This document shows positions 28,358 to 37,460 of a DNA stretch of 64,000 bases, in pieces. Every line of letters starts with the position of its first letter. Within the stretch, counting starts at the first letter, position 1. The stretch spans positions 3,156,668 through 3,220,667 of the forward strand of contig NZ_CP107551.1 in assembly GCF_025837095.1 (NCBI RefSeq), given 5' to 3'. Below the pieces are notes generated by a model. The model did not search any database and was not told where the DNA came from. It was given only the letters and a program-made list of their open reading frames with translations. The position numbers and the translations under genes are program-made. Source of the DNA: Rhodococcus sp. Z13 (GTDB taxonomy: Bacteria > Actinomycetota > Actinomycetes > Mycobacteriales > Mycobacteriaceae).

Positions 28358-29968
28358 TCAGCCCGCGACGGGACGGGGCTGTTCTGAGGAGGAGGTGTCG
28401 ACCTCGCAGGCACGCTCGCGCAAGGTGGCGTCGGCCTTGAGGCGGTGCTTGGCGACCTTCCCGGTCGGGGTGAGGGGCATGTCCCGGGTGAACAGGACGT
28501 AGCGGGGCCGCTTGATGTGGGCCAGGCGGGTGCTGCAGAAGTCGGCGATCTCCTGCTCGGTCACCTCGGCGTCGTCCCGGGGTGTGACGACCACGAGGAT
28601 GTCCTCGTCGCCCATCTCCGAGGGGACCCCGATCGCGGCCGCGAGCACCACCTGCGGATGCTCGGCGACGATCCGGTCGAGTTCGGCGCCGGAGATGTTC
28701 TCGCCGCGCCGCCGGATGATGTCCTTCTTGCGGGCGACGAAGTAGAACCAGCCGTCCTCGTCCTTGCGGACCAGGTCGCCGGTCTTGAACCAGTCGCCTT
28801 CGAAGGCGTCGGCGGTCTGCTCGGGTTCGCGGAAGTAGCCGAGCATCACCAGCGGGGTACGCACCCACAGCTCACCGACCGTGCCCTCGGGGACGTCGGC
28901 GCCGTTGTCGTCGACGATGCGGCACTCCGCCCAGGGACGCGACGGGTCGGGATGCCGGCACAACCGGCCCATACTGCCCGGCGAGGTCTCGCCGTCGTAG
29001 GGGGTGGCGAGGATGCCGGGGATCTCCGTCATGCCGTAACCGCCCACGAGGTGCGGCACGCCGAAACGGTCGCGGAACGCCTTCATGCTGGCGTGCCGGA
29101 TGCCGTAGACCTTGCGCAGCCCGTGCTCGGGGACGTACTCGCTCTCGGGCCGGTTGAGCAGGATCGCGCTGATGGCCTCGATCATGTTGGTCTGCGTGGC
29201 ACGCAGCCGCATGACCGTCGACCAGAAGCCCGAGGCGGAGAACTTCGGTTCCACCAGCAGCGCCGAACCGGCGGCGAGCGCACCGGCCACCGAGTAGAGC
29301 AGGCCGTTGACGTGGAACAGCGGGAGGATGGCCAGGACCCGGTCGTGGGGCTGCAACCGCACCCGCTCCACGAAGCCCTCCCCCGCGGCGATGACGCTCT
29401 TCTGCGAGTGCAGCACGCCCTTCGGGAAACCGGTGGTGCCGGAGGTGTAGATCATGACGCACGGGGCATCGGGATCACCGCCGAGCGGAATCGGATCGGA
29501 GGCGAGGAGGTGGTCGCCGAGCCGGGCGATCCACACCTCGTGGTCGACCTCGGCGCGGGCGGCCTCCGCGGTCGCCGCGGCGTGGTCGTCGCACAGCACG
29601 GCACCGGCGCCGGACTGGCGCAGGACGTAGGTGGCCTCCTCGACCTTGAAGTCGGGGTTGACCGGCACGAAGATCGCGCCGAGGCCGGCGGCGGCGATCA
29701 GCGCGAGCACGTGCCAGTCGCTGTTGCGGCCCATGACGAGCACCCGGTCGCCCTCCCCGACCCCGCGACCGCGCAGGTAGGCGGCCAGGCGACCGGCCGC
29801 GTCGAGGACCTGCGCCCCGGTCCGGAAGCGCTCGCCGCACACGAGCAGTTCGCGTTCGGGATCGACCTGCACGCGGCTGCGAACGAGACCGGGCAGGGTG
29901 CCGTCGTGCTCGGGGTAGAGCGCCAGCACTTCGGCCGGGGTGTAGGCGTCGGCCTCGAGGGTGGTCAC
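28358..29968 (-). CDS. acyl-CoA ligase (AMP-binding)
   Basis: 536 residues, ANL superfamily. P-loop YTSGTTGFPKGV, GYGMTEIPG (A5), GDLVRKDEDGWFYFVARKKDIIRRRGENIS (A7-A8) and the catalytic-lysine end PLTPTGKVAKHRLK. Forms a CoA thioester of a carboxylic acid with ATP. The start overlaps the stop of the citryl-CoA-lyase-like gene by 4 bp. In this cluster it would activate the incoming acid or a side-chain-bearing aromatic acid; the acyl pocket does not reveal which. Confidence 0.88.
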   Translation of the reverse strand: MTTLEADAYTPAEVLALYPEHDGTLPGLVRSRVQVDPERELLVCGERFRTGAQVLDAAGRLAAYLRGRGVGEGDRVLVMGRNSDWHVLALIAAAGLGAIFVPVNPDFKVEEATYVLRQSGAGAVLCDDHAAATAEAARAEVDHEVWIARLGDHLLASDPIPLGGDPDAPCVMIYTSGTTGFPKGVLHSQKSVIAAGEGFVERVRLQPHDRVLAILPLFHVNGLLYSVAGALAAGSALLVEPKFSASGFWSTVMRLRATQTNMIEAISAILLNRPESEYVPEHGLRKVYGIRHASMKAFRDRFGVPHLVGGYGMTEIPGILATPYDGETSPGSMGRLCRHPDPSRPWAECRIVDDNGADVPEGTVGELWVRTPLVMLGYFREPEQTADAFEGDWFKTGDLVRKDEDGWFYFVARKKDIIRRRGENISGAELDRIVAEHPQVVLAAAIGVPSEMGDEDILVVVTPRDDAEVTEQEIADFCSTRLAHIKRPRYVLFTRDMPLTPTGKVAKHRLKADATLRERACEVDTSSSEQPRPVAG

Positions 29969-30738
29969 TGCTGGGTCTCCTCCGGAGCCGAGTAGGGGAT
30001 GCCCTCACGGGTGAGCTGCCAGATCTTCCGCGCCGAGGGCTCGTTGAACTCCTCGACCACGTGACCGAGCAGGCCGCCGGCGCGAGAGACCACGGCCATG
30101 CCGCGGGCCGCCTTCAGCGGGATGCCGATCTCGAGGAACAGGGCGGCGATCATGCCGGTGGCGTTGATGGTCAGGTGCCGGCCGCCGCGGGCGTCGTCGA
30201 CCGCACGGCCGAGTGTCAGGAGCAGGTCGACGTACTGTCCCCGCAGGCCGTTGTCCTCGGCGATCTGCAGCAGCCGCAGCGCCCGCGGATCGTCCGGCTT
30301 GTGCAGGCGGTGCCCGAAGCCCGGGATCGCCTTCTTGGCGCCGACGAACTCCTCGGCGACCCGCTTGCAGTAGACCTGGGTGTCCTCGCCGCTGCGGATG
30401 CCCTCGACGAGGATCTCGGCGCAGCCCTCCATGGTGCCGGCGAAGACCGGGCCGACGGACAGCAGACCGGCGGCGATGGCGACCTGCACGTCGTCGGGCA
30501 CGCTGTCGGCGACGAGGCGGGTGATGATCGAGGTCGGTACCCAGCCGTGCTCCATCAGCGTCACGAGGCAGGCGTCGAGCACGCGGGCCTCCTCGGCGGA
30601 GGGCATGCGGCCGACGGAGAGGAAGTAGATCATCTCCGTGAAGGAGCGGTGCCCCATCAGCTCGTCGCAGAGGTCCTTGCCGCGGACGGTGATCGACGAC
30701 TCGTCGGAGGTCGCGATGTGCGTGACCGGCTGGCTCAC
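29965..30738 (-). CDS. short citrate synthase/citryl-CoA lyase-like protein, missing the catalytic Asp
   Basis: 257 residues, the size of citryl-CoA lyase domains, against over 370 for citrate synthase. Conserved histidines are present: LMEHGWVPTS (His64) and IPGFGHRLHKPDDPRA (His143). The third catalytic position, Asp in NVDG/NIDG of the family, is Thr194 here (TINATG). It should bind a CoA substrate and catalyse or assist C-C cleavage or formation, but the missing Asp suggests different chemistry or a partner role with the intact paralogue at 44837. Coupled by 4-bp overlaps to both neighbours. Confidence 0.8.
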   Translation of the reverse strand: MSQPVTHIATSDESSITVRGKDLCDELMGHRSFTEMIYFLSVGRMPSAEEARVLDACLVTLMEHGWVPTSIITRLVADSVPDDVQVAIAAGLLSVGPVFAGTMEGCAEILVEGIRSGEDTQVYCKRVAEEFVGAKKAIPGFGHRLHKPDDPRALRLLQIAEDNGLRGQYVDLLLTLGRAVDDARGGRHLTINATGMIAALFLEIGIPLKAARGMAVVSRAGGLLGHVVEEFNEPSARKIWQLTREGIPYSAPEETQQ

Positions 30739-31937
30739 TTGTCTTCTCCCGTATCGGTAGCGGTCGTGTCACCGACCAGTTCGTCGTGGTGGGCGTCGAG
30801 GGACGGCGCCTCGGTGCCGAAGCCCGCGCGGGTGCCGTTGATGCTCAGCGGCAGACCGGTGAGCTTGAGCCGCTCGTCGTCGGCCTCGAGGATCATCTGC
30901 ATCGCGGCGGTCTGCGGGTGCTCGAGCACCTGCGGGATGGAGTTGATCGGGGCACAGGGCACGCCCGCCTTCTCGAGCTGCTCGATCCACTCGTCGACCG
31001 TGGCGCCCGCAACGATCTCGGAGATCATCGGCAGCAGCACCGGGCGGTTCTCGGTGCGGGCGGCGTTGGTGGTGAACCGCGGGTCGCTCGGCCATTCCGG
31101 GTGGCCCAGGGCACCGGCCAGCTTGACGAACAGGCGGTCGTTTCCGGCGGCGATGATGAACGGGCCGTCCGACGCCTCGAACGCGCCGTAGGGCGTGAGC
31201 GAGTTGTGGCCGGTGCCCACGCGCGGCGGGATCTTGCCGGTGGCGCCGTAGTCGGCGATGTGGCGGCCGGCCCAGTTGACGGCGGTCTCGAGCAGGGAGG
31301 TCCTGACCTCGCTGCCGAGGCCCGTCTCCTGGCGCTGCAGCAGGGCCGAGAGGATGCCGATCACCGACCACATGCCGGTGCCGAGGTCGACGACCGACGG
31401 CCCGACGCGCGAGGGCGGGCCGCTCGGGTCGCCGTTGATGGCGACCATGCCCGAGAAGGCCTGCAGGAGCGGCTCGTAGCCGGGTCGGTCCGCCATCGGG
31501 CCGGTGTGGCCGAAGGCCGACATCGAGCAGTAGATGAGGCGGGGGTTGACGGCCATGAGGGTCTCGGCGTCGGCCTTGAGCTTGTTCTCGACACCGGGGC
31601 GCAGGTTGTGGATGAAGACGTCGGCCTCGCGGATGAGATCGAGGAACGCCTTGTAGTCGTTCTCGTCGTCGAGGGAGAGAACCACGGACTTCTTGTTGCG
31701 GTTCATCATGTGGAAGCTCACCGAGCTGTCGCCGACGAAGGGCGGACCCCAGCCACGCGCGTCGTCGCCGCCGGGCTTCTCGACCTTGACGACGTCGGCG
31801 CCCAGATCGCCGAGGATCAACGAGGCGTACGGAGCGGCCAGGTTCTGGCCCATCTCCACGACCTTCAGTCCCGGGAGCATCCCGAGCGGAGTGTTCGCTC
31901 CGGCTTCCCGGTTGCTGCCGTCCTGCTGATTCTCCAC
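30735..31937 (-). CDS. CaiB/BaiF class III CoA-transferase
   Basis: 400 residues. N-terminal LPGLKVVEMGQNLAAPYASLILGDLGADVVKVEKPGGDDAR, then NRNKKSVVLSL and VFIHNLRPGV; the catalytic Asp is in GPSVVDLGTGMW. Moves CoA between carboxylic acids, typically using succinyl-CoA or an acyl-CoA donor. First gene of a four-gene unit: CoA-transferase, citryl-CoA-lyase-like, CoA ligase, flavin monooxygenase, with 4-bp overlaps through the first three. Confidence 0.9.
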   Translation of the reverse strand: MENQQDGSNREAGANTPLGMLPGLKVVEMGQNLAAPYASLILGDLGADVVKVEKPGGDDARGWGPPFVGDSSVSFHMMNRNKKSVVLSLDDENDYKAFLDLIREADVFIHNLRPGVENKLKADAETLMAVNPRLIYCSMSAFGHTGPMADRPGYEPLLQAFSGMVAINGDPSGPPSRVGPSVVDLGTGMWSVIGILSALLQRQETGLGSEVRTSLLETAVNWAGRHIADYGATGKIPPRVGTGHNSLTPYGAFEASDGPFIIAAGNDRLFVKLAGALGHPEWPSDPRFTTNAARTENRPVLLPMISEIVAGATVDEWIEQLEKAGVPCAPINSIPQVLEHPQTAAMQMILEADDERLKLTGLPLSINGTRAGFGTEAPSLDAHHDELVGDTTATDTGEDK

Positions 31938-31999
31938 AGCTTCCTCCTACGACTCGCGGCTCGGTCGCCCACGTCTTGCGCGACCTCCGTGTCGAGTTG

Positions 32000-32050
32000 T
32001 TGTTCTGTCAACAGCATCTTGACGAGATAGTTGTTGAGTTGTCAACACCA
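32000..32050 (-). promoter_or_regulatory. promoter/operator of the CoA-transferase unit
   Basis: On the minus strand TTGACA (end of the 32034-32045 palindrome) is followed by 17 nt and TCAAGAT, a plausible -35/-10 pair, with the CoA-transferase start about 65 bp further. The 12-mer at 32034-32045 is TTGAGTTGTCAA, one base from the palindrome found at 33667 and 42803. A second, weaker copy is at 32000-32011. Confidence 0.55.
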
Positions 32051-32182
32051 CAGTCCGGTCCGATACGGATTCGTGTCTCACGACCGGAATCTGCTGGGGA
32101 TCAACAAAAGAGCACGCCGACGCCGGCGATGGGGCCCGAAGACCACACCGCCGACGCCGGCGTTGTTACGAGGTACCCGTGC

Positions 32183-33526
32183 TCAGTGGGAGGACAGGGA
32201 TTCCTTCGACCTGTCGGGGATGAGGAACGCGACGCCCAGGCTCACCAGAGCCATGACCATCAGGTACGGCGCGACCGCCATGACCGAGTCGAAGTTCTTG
32301 GTCAGCGCCTCGGCGATCGTCGGCGCGAAGGCGCCGCCGAAGACGGCACCGACCGCGTAGGCGAGCGACACACCGGACAGGCGGATCTTCGCCGGGAACA
32401 TCTCGGCGAACAGCGCCGACTGCGGACCGTAGGTCAGGCCCAGCGGGATCGCCAGGGTCACCACCGCCAGGCCGGTGCCCAGCAGGGTGCCCGAGCTGAG
32501 CAGCCAGAACTGCGGCAGGAGCATCACGAACAGCATCGTGTAACCCACCCGGTAGACGATCGGGCGGCCCGCCCGGTCGCTCCACCACGCACCGATGTAG
32601 GTGCACGCGATCCACACCGCGGTGGCCGCGACGAGCCAGACGAGCACGTCGTTGCGCTCGAGCCCGTGCGTCTTGGTCGAGTACGCGAGGGCGAAACCAC
32701 CGACGATCATGTACCCGGCGGCCATGTTGCCCACGACCGTGCCGGCCGCAGTGAGCACCGTGCCGAAGTTGTGGCGCACGAGCTCGCGCAGCGGGGTCTT
32801 GGCCGTCGCGTGCGCCTCCTCGAGCTGGGCGAAGACCGGCGACTCGGCGACCCGGGACCGCACGAAGTGACCCACGAGGACGAGCACGACCGAGAGCAGG
32901 AACGGGATACGCCAGCCCCAGTCGTCGAACGCCTCCTTGCCCACCACGGCGTTGACCACGGCCATCACGATGATGGCGAGCATCATGCCGAGCGGCATGC
33001 CCATCTGCGGGAACGCACCCATGCGCCCACGACGTCCGGGTCCGGCGTGCTCGACGGCGAGCATGGCCGCGCCGCCCCACTCGCCACCGGCCGACAGGCC
33101 CTGCAGGCATCGCAGCGCGATGAGCAGGATCGGGGCCGCGATGCCGATCGACGCGGCCGTCGGCAGCAGGCCGACCAGCGTCGTCGCCAGACCCATCAGG
33201 CCGAGGGTGAGCACGAGGACGATCCGCCGGCCGAAGCGGTCACCGAGGTAACCGCTGAGGATGGCGCCGAGCGGACGGAAGATGAAGCTCACGCCCGTCG
33301 TCGCGAGCGCGGTGAGCTGGCTCCACTGCCCCAGGCCACTGAAGAACAGCTCGCCGAAGACCAGGGCGGCGATCTGCGCGTAGACGAGGAAGTCGTACCA
33401 CTCGACGGTGGTACCGACGAGCGTTGCGAACGCGACCCGGCGACGTTCCGCGTTCATACCCGACGTCGCACCGGTACCCGCCGGGACCGCGGTCTCGGCG
33501 AGTTCGGGTGTCCGGTTTGCTCCCAT
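32183..33526 (-). CDS. MFS transporter, metabolite:H+ symporter (MHS) type
   Basis: 447 residues, 12 membrane segments. MHS signature: VGTTVEWYDFLVYAQIAALVFGELFF at the start of helix 1, GYLGDRFGRRIVLVLTL (loop 2-3), RCLQGLSAGGEWGGA and WGWRIPFLLS. Such carriers import organic acids with protons. Monocistronic, with a promoter facing away from the P450 operon. One of two MHS carriers in the cluster; likely imports the growth substrate or a pathway intermediate. Confidence 0.88.
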   Translation of the reverse strand: MGANRTPELAETAVPAGTGATSGMNAERRRVAFATLVGTTVEWYDFLVYAQIAALVFGELFFSGLGQWSQLTALATTGVSFIFRPLGAILSGYLGDRFGRRIVLVLTLGLMGLATTLVGLLPTAASIGIAAPILLIALRCLQGLSAGGEWGGAAMLAVEHAGPGRRGRMGAFPQMGMPLGMMLAIIVMAVVNAVVGKEAFDDWGWRIPFLLSVVLVLVGHFVRSRVAESPVFAQLEEAHATAKTPLRELVRHNFGTVLTAAGTVVGNMAAGYMIVGGFALAYSTKTHGLERNDVLVWLVAATAVWIACTYIGAWWSDRAGRPIVYRVGYTMLFVMLLPQFWLLSSGTLLGTGLAVVTLAIPLGLTYGPQSALFAEMFPAKIRLSGVSLAYAVGAVFGGAFAPTIAEALTKNFDSVMAVAPYLMVMALVSLGVAFLIPDRSKESLSSH

Positions 33527-33844
33527 AGGAGTCCTCTCGAATGAGTGGGATTACGAAAGTCACCCCCGGCGAACGGACTTCGACGTGCGCGTACCCACCG
33601 GGAACGCCCACGGAATCGGTTCGACGCGATCCGGTGACCTGGACCACAACGGTGACGTACGACCCATTGACTTGTCAACACGGGTGCCCGATTTTCCCGC
33701 TTTCCTGGGCTTTCACGAGAGGTTGTTGACAAATCATCAAACCCCCGACACACTTCCGATCACCTGTTGACGACACAACAAACACGGTCGGATGTGGTCC
33801 CGAGCACGGAACGCGTCCGGCCGTCGGGGAGAGAGTGCAGACCG
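33527..33844. promoter_or_regulatory. 318-bp divergent control region between MHS transporter and P450 operon
   Basis: Noncoding. Contains the perfect palindrome TTGAC-TT-GTCAA at 33667-33678, TTGACA at 33726-33731 with 17 nt to CACACT (possible P450-operon promoter) inside the imperfect palindrome TTGACAAATCAT, and GTTG-N6-CAAC at 33766-33779. A GGGGAGAG Shine-Dalgarno lies at 33826-33833. The region separates the minus-strand transporter from the seven-gene plus-strand operon, so one regulator could control both. Confidence 0.6.
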
Positions 33845-35128
33845 ATGACTGTCACCGACGAACAAGGCACAACCGCCGCACGGTGCCCCGTGACCAGCGG
33901 CTTCAAGCCGTTCGATCACGACGGGACCTACGAGTTCCTCGCCGGTGCCCGCCGTGAAGCACCGGTCTTCTACAACCCGGAGACCGACTACTGGGTCGTG
34001 ACCCGGCGCGAGGACGTCCTCGCGGTCTTCAAGGACACCGAGCGGTTCTCCGCCGCGAACGTGCTGACCTCGCTCAAGCCCTACCCCGAGGAACTCACCC
34101 GTTTCCTCGCGGAGAACGACTTCACCGTCGAACCGGTGCAGTCCAACACCGACCGGCCCCGGCACACCCGGATCCGGCAGAGCGCCGGCCAGTTCCTCAA
34201 CCCCCGCCGCTACCGCGAGATCGAACCGCGCGTCCGTGCCCTGGTCCAGGACTACATCGCGGACCTGCGCGAGCGGGCCGCCCGCGGTGAGGACGAGGTC
34301 GACATCGTCGCCGCGCTCACCCACGAGATGCCCGCCCGCGTGGTGTTCATGCTGCTCGGCGTCGACGATGTGGACCCGCTGCAGATCAAGCGCTGGGCAC
34401 TCAACCGCGCCACCATGATCTGGGGCAAGCTCACCGAGCAGGAGATGATCGACGCCGGTCACGAGCTCAACGACTTCTTCCAGTTCTGCCGGCGGATCGT
34501 CGAGGACCGCAAGGTCTCCCCGCGCGACGACTACCCCAGCAAACTGCTGGAACTGCGTGACGGCGACGACGAGATCCTGACCGAGAACGAGATCGTCTGC
34601 CTGGTCTTCGCCCTGCTGCTCGCCGGTCACGAGGCCGTCACCAACGGCCTGACCATCAGCATCCTCACCCTCCTCGAACACCGCGAGGCCTGGGAGGAGC
34701 TGGTCGCCGATCCGACCCTGATCCCCAAGGCGATCGAAGAGGTCCTGCGGCACAGCACGCCCGTCATGACCTGGCGGCGGCTCGCCCTCGAAGACGTCGA
34801 ACTGAGCGGCGTCACCATCCCGGCCGGCGCCAAGGTGCTGCTCAGCCTGGCGTCCGCCAACCACGACGAGGACCGGTTCGACAACCCCGAGGTCTTCGAC
34901 ATCCACCGTCCCAACTCCCGGGAACATCTGTCCTTCGGCTACGGCATCCACGTGTGCATGGGCGCTCCCCTGGCACGTGCCGAACTGAAGATCGTTCTCG
35001 AAGAACTCGTCAGCGCCTTCCCCGGCATGAGCCTGGTCGAAGGTCAACAACTCGATTGGACCCCGACGATGGCCCACCGCGGCCCGCTGAGTCTGAAGGT
35101 CCGGCTTGGAGGTTCCGAAAATGGCTGA
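33845..35128 (+). CDS. cytochrome P450 with Ala at the oxygen-activating threonine position
   Basis: 427 residues, class I bacterial P450. ExxR is E299-V-L-R302; the heme loop is FGYGIHVCMG with Cys371. The I-helix motif reads A260-G-H-E263-A264-V-T-N: Ala264 occupies the position of the conserved Thr (Thr252 in P450cam), as in EryF, where the substrate helps protonation. Followed by its own [2Fe-2S] ferredoxin (8-bp overlap) and reductase. Within a cluster holding an intradiol dioxygenase it is probably a hydroxylase or O-demethylase of an aromatic ring (inference). Subfamily not assignable by eye. Confidence 0.93.
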   Translation: MTVTDEQGTTAARCPVTSGFKPFDHDGTYEFLAGARREAPVFYNPETDYWVVTRREDVLAVFKDTERFSAANVLTSLKPYPEELTRFLAENDFTVEPVQSNTDRPRHTRIRQSAGQFLNPRRYREIEPRVRALVQDYIADLRERAARGEDEVDIVAALTHEMPARVVFMLLGVDDVDPLQIKRWALNRATMIWGKLTEQEMIDAGHELNDFFQFCRRIVEDRKVSPRDDYPSKLLELRDGDDEILTENEIVCLVFALLLAGHEAVTNGLTISILTLLEHREAWEELVADPTLIPKAIEEVLRHSTPVMTWRRLALEDVELSGVTIPAGAKVLLSLASANHDEDRFDNPEVFDIHRPNSREHLSFGYGIHVCMGAPLARAELKIVLEELVSAFPGMSLVEGQQLDWTPTMAHRGPLSLKVRLGGSENG

Positions 35129-35429
35129 GGTCACCTGGATCGCCGACGGCGAGCGCATCACCGCGGACGTCGCCGACGGCATCAACCTGATGGAGGCCGC
35201 CGTCGCCAACGGCGTGCCCGGCATCGTCGGCGAGTGCGGCGGCGGCATGATGTGCGCGACCTGCCACGTCTACGTCGAGTCCGAGCACGCCACCGGCGAG
35301 CCCGGTCCGGTCGAAGAGGACCTGCTCGAGTTCGCCGAGGTCCCGCGCCGGGCCACCAGCCGGCTGAGCTGCCAGATCGTCGCCCGCCCCGAGATCGACG
35401 GCATCGTCGTCGAAGTGCCCTCGGCCTGA
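35121..35429 (+). CDS. [2Fe-2S] ferredoxin (putidaredoxin type)
   Basis: 102 residues. Cluster ligands C-x5-C-x2-C (GECGGGMMCATCH) and a distal Cys in LSCQI, the adrenodoxin/putidaredoxin spacing. Start at 35121 overlaps the P450 stop by 8 bp, with TTGGAGG upstream. It should pass electrons from the adjacent reductase to the P450. Confidence 0.95.
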   Translation: MAEVTWIADGERITADVADGINLMEAAVANGVPGIVGECGGGMMCATCHVYVESEHATGEPGPVEEDLLEFAEVPRRATSRLSCQIVARPEIDGIVVEVPSA

Positions 35430-35440
35430 GAGGCACCGTC

Positions 35441-36667
35441 ATGAACCACGGAACCGTCATCGTCGGTGGCGGACAGGCGGGTCACACCACCGCCACGGCG
35501 CTGCGTGCCGCCGGATACGACGCCCCGATCACCGTGATCGGCGACGAACCGGCCGTCCCCTACCAGCGCCCGCCCCTGTCCAAGCGCTACCTGCTGCGCG
35601 AGATCGGGCCGGAGCACCTGGCTCTCGGCGGCCGCGCACCGGAGGTCGAGCTGCGCACCGGCGAGCGGGTCACGGCCATCGACGTCGACGCCCGGGTGGT
35701 CGTGTGCGAGGGGGGCACGAAGGTGCCCTACGACAATCTCGTGATCGCCACCGGCACGCGTGCCCGCCGGCTGCCGGAACCGCTGGCCGGCGGACTCACC
35801 GGAGTACACGTGCTGCGCACCCTCGCCGACGCCGACGCCCTGGCGGCCTCGCTCGCCGATGCGAAGTCGGTGCTCGTCCTCGGCGGAGGCTTCATCGGGC
35901 TCGAATTCGCCGCCGTGGCAGCGCGTCTCGGACGCAAGGTCACGGTCGTCGAGCGGGGCCGGATACTCCAGCGCGCCGTCAGCGAGCAGGTCTCCGAGCA
36001 CCTTCGGTCCGTGCACCTCGGCAACGGGGTCGAGTTCCTCGAAGGCCACGAACTCGAACGGTTCGACGACGTGGACGGCCGCGTGGTGGCGGGCGTGACG
36101 ACGGACGGCACCCGCGTCGACGCCGACCTGGTACTGGTCGGGATCGGCGCCGAACCGGTCGCCGAGCTCGCCGCCGAGGCCGGCGTCCGGGTCGACAACG
36201 GCATCACCGTCGACGAACTCGGCCGCACCAGCGCACCGGACGTCTACGCCGTCGGCGACTGCGCGAACTTCGCGTGGCGCGGTGGACGGCTGCGGCTCGA
36301 ATCGGTGCAGAACGCCGAGTACATGGCCAAGGCCGCCGCGGCCCACATCGCCGGCCGCGACGTCCCGCCGCGCCCCGCTCCGTGGTTCTGGTCCGACCAG
36401 TACGACGTGAAACTGCAGATCGCCGGCCTGCTCGACGGCGGCGGCGACAGCGTCGTGACCCGGCGGACCGAGGACGGCAGCGGATTCTCCCTGTGGCACT
36501 ACCGCGGTGACGAGCTGCTCGCCGTGGAGGCCCTCAACGACCCGGGCTCGTTCCTGACGGCCCGACGGCTGATGGATCGCGGCATCAGTCCCGCACGACA
36601 CATCGTGGCGAACGAAAGCCTCGGGATCCGAGACATCGCCGCACAAGCAATGGAGGCAGCATCATGA
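35441..36667 (+). CDS. ferredoxin reductase (FAD, NAD(P)H)
   Basis: 408 residues, putidaredoxin reductase-type. FAD site VIVGGGQAGHTTA, PPLSKRYLL, NAD(P) site VLVLGGGFIGLEFAAVAARLG, and YAVGDCANF. ATG at 35441, 11 bp after the ferredoxin; its stop overlaps the dioxygenase beta-subunit gene by 4 bp. Completes a self-contained three-component P450 system. Confidence 0.94.
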   Translation: MNHGTVIVGGGQAGHTTATALRAAGYDAPITVIGDEPAVPYQRPPLSKRYLLREIGPEHLALGGRAPEVELRTGERVTAIDVDARVVVCEGGTKVPYDNLVIATGTRARRLPEPLAGGLTGVHVLRTLADADALAASLADAKSVLVLGGGFIGLEFAAVAARLGRKVTVVERGRILQRAVSEQVSEHLRSVHLGNGVEFLEGHELERFDDVDGRVVAGVTTDGTRVDADLVLVGIGAEPVAELAAEAGVRVDNGITVDELGRTSAPDVYAVGDCANFAWRGGRLRLESVQNAEYMAKAAAAHIAGRDVPPRPAPWFWSDQYDVKLQIAGLLDGGGDSVVTRRTEDGSGFSLWHYRGDELLAVEALNDPGSFLTARRLMDRGISPARHIVANESLGIRDIAAQAMEAAS

Positions 36668-37449
36668 TCGAGACCTTCGATCCTCCCTTGGCGGATTCCA
36701 ATTCCGCCATCAGCCGGCTTCGTGTCCCCCTCGAGAAGTCGATCCATCTGGACAAGGACTTCTTCCACAACCGGCCCGGTCCGGCCTTCGGCCAGCTGAA
36801 GCTCGGCCCCTTCGACAACGACCTCACGGTGCAGGCTGCCGCGGAACCGATCGGCACCCGGGTCATCGTGCACGGCAACATCACCGACAGCGCCGGCGTG
36901 CCCGTCAAGCACGCTCTCGTGGAGATCTGGCAGGCGAACTCCGCCGGTGGCTACCGCGACTCCCTGGACGTGTCCGGCTTCCCGCTCGACCCCAACTTCT
37001 ACGGTGCGGGCCGCTGCCTGACCGACGCCCGCGGCTACTACCGGTTCACGACGATCCGTCCGGGGCCGTACCCGGCGATGTTCAAGGACGGTGCACGCGT
37101 CTGGCGGGCCTCGCACATCCACTTCTCGGTACTCGGCGCCGGCTGCTCGAGCCGCCTGATCACCCAGATGTACTTCGAGGGCGATCCGCTGATCCGCATG
37201 GACCGCATGATCAACGCCATCCCCGACCGGCGCGGCCAGGAACGCCTGATCGCCAAACTCGAACCCGAGAACTCCATCTCGGAGTCCTTCGGTCCCTCCC
37301 GCACCCTGCCCACCGTCGACGGCAGCGGCGCCGTCATCTACCCGCCCAAGCGCACCGATCCGGGTGCACAGCTCACCAAGAACCCCTCCGCGTTGTGCTA
37401 CCGCTTCGATGTCGTGCTGCGCGGTTCCGCCCAGACACCGTTCGAGTGA
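36664..37449 (+). CDS. intradiol ring-cleavage dioxygenase, PcaH-like (iron-binding) subunit
   Basis: 261 residues. Aligning on protocatechuate 3,4-dioxygenase beta, the four Fe(III) ligands are Tyr97 (SAGGY), Tyr136 (PGPY), His151 and His153 (SHIHFSV). GRCLTDARGYYRFTTIRPG and TQMYFEGDPL are family hallmarks. The C-terminal region is longer and, between Tyr136 and His151, two residues longer than Pseudomonas PcaH, so the substrate may not be protocatechuate. Cotranslated with the reductase upstream and followed by its alpha partner. Confidence 0.9.
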   Translation: MIETFDPPLADSNSAISRLRVPLEKSIHLDKDFFHNRPGPAFGQLKLGPFDNDLTVQAAAEPIGTRVIVHGNITDSAGVPVKHALVEIWQANSAGGYRDSLDVSGFPLDPNFYGAGRCLTDARGYYRFTTIRPGPYPAMFKDGARVWRASHIHFSVLGAGCSSRLITQMYFEGDPLIRMDRMINAIPDRRGQERLIAKLEPENSISESFGPSRTLPTVDGSGAVIYPPKRTDPGAQLTKNPSALCYRFDVVLRGSAQTPFE

Positions 37450-37460
37450 GGGATGCTCCG

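Noticed and set aside
31976-33544. 522-codon plus-strand frame opposite the MHS transporter
   Set aside because: Rich in R/H/D/E/Q without domain features; the transporter on the other strand has clear MHS motifs and a Shine-Dalgarno.
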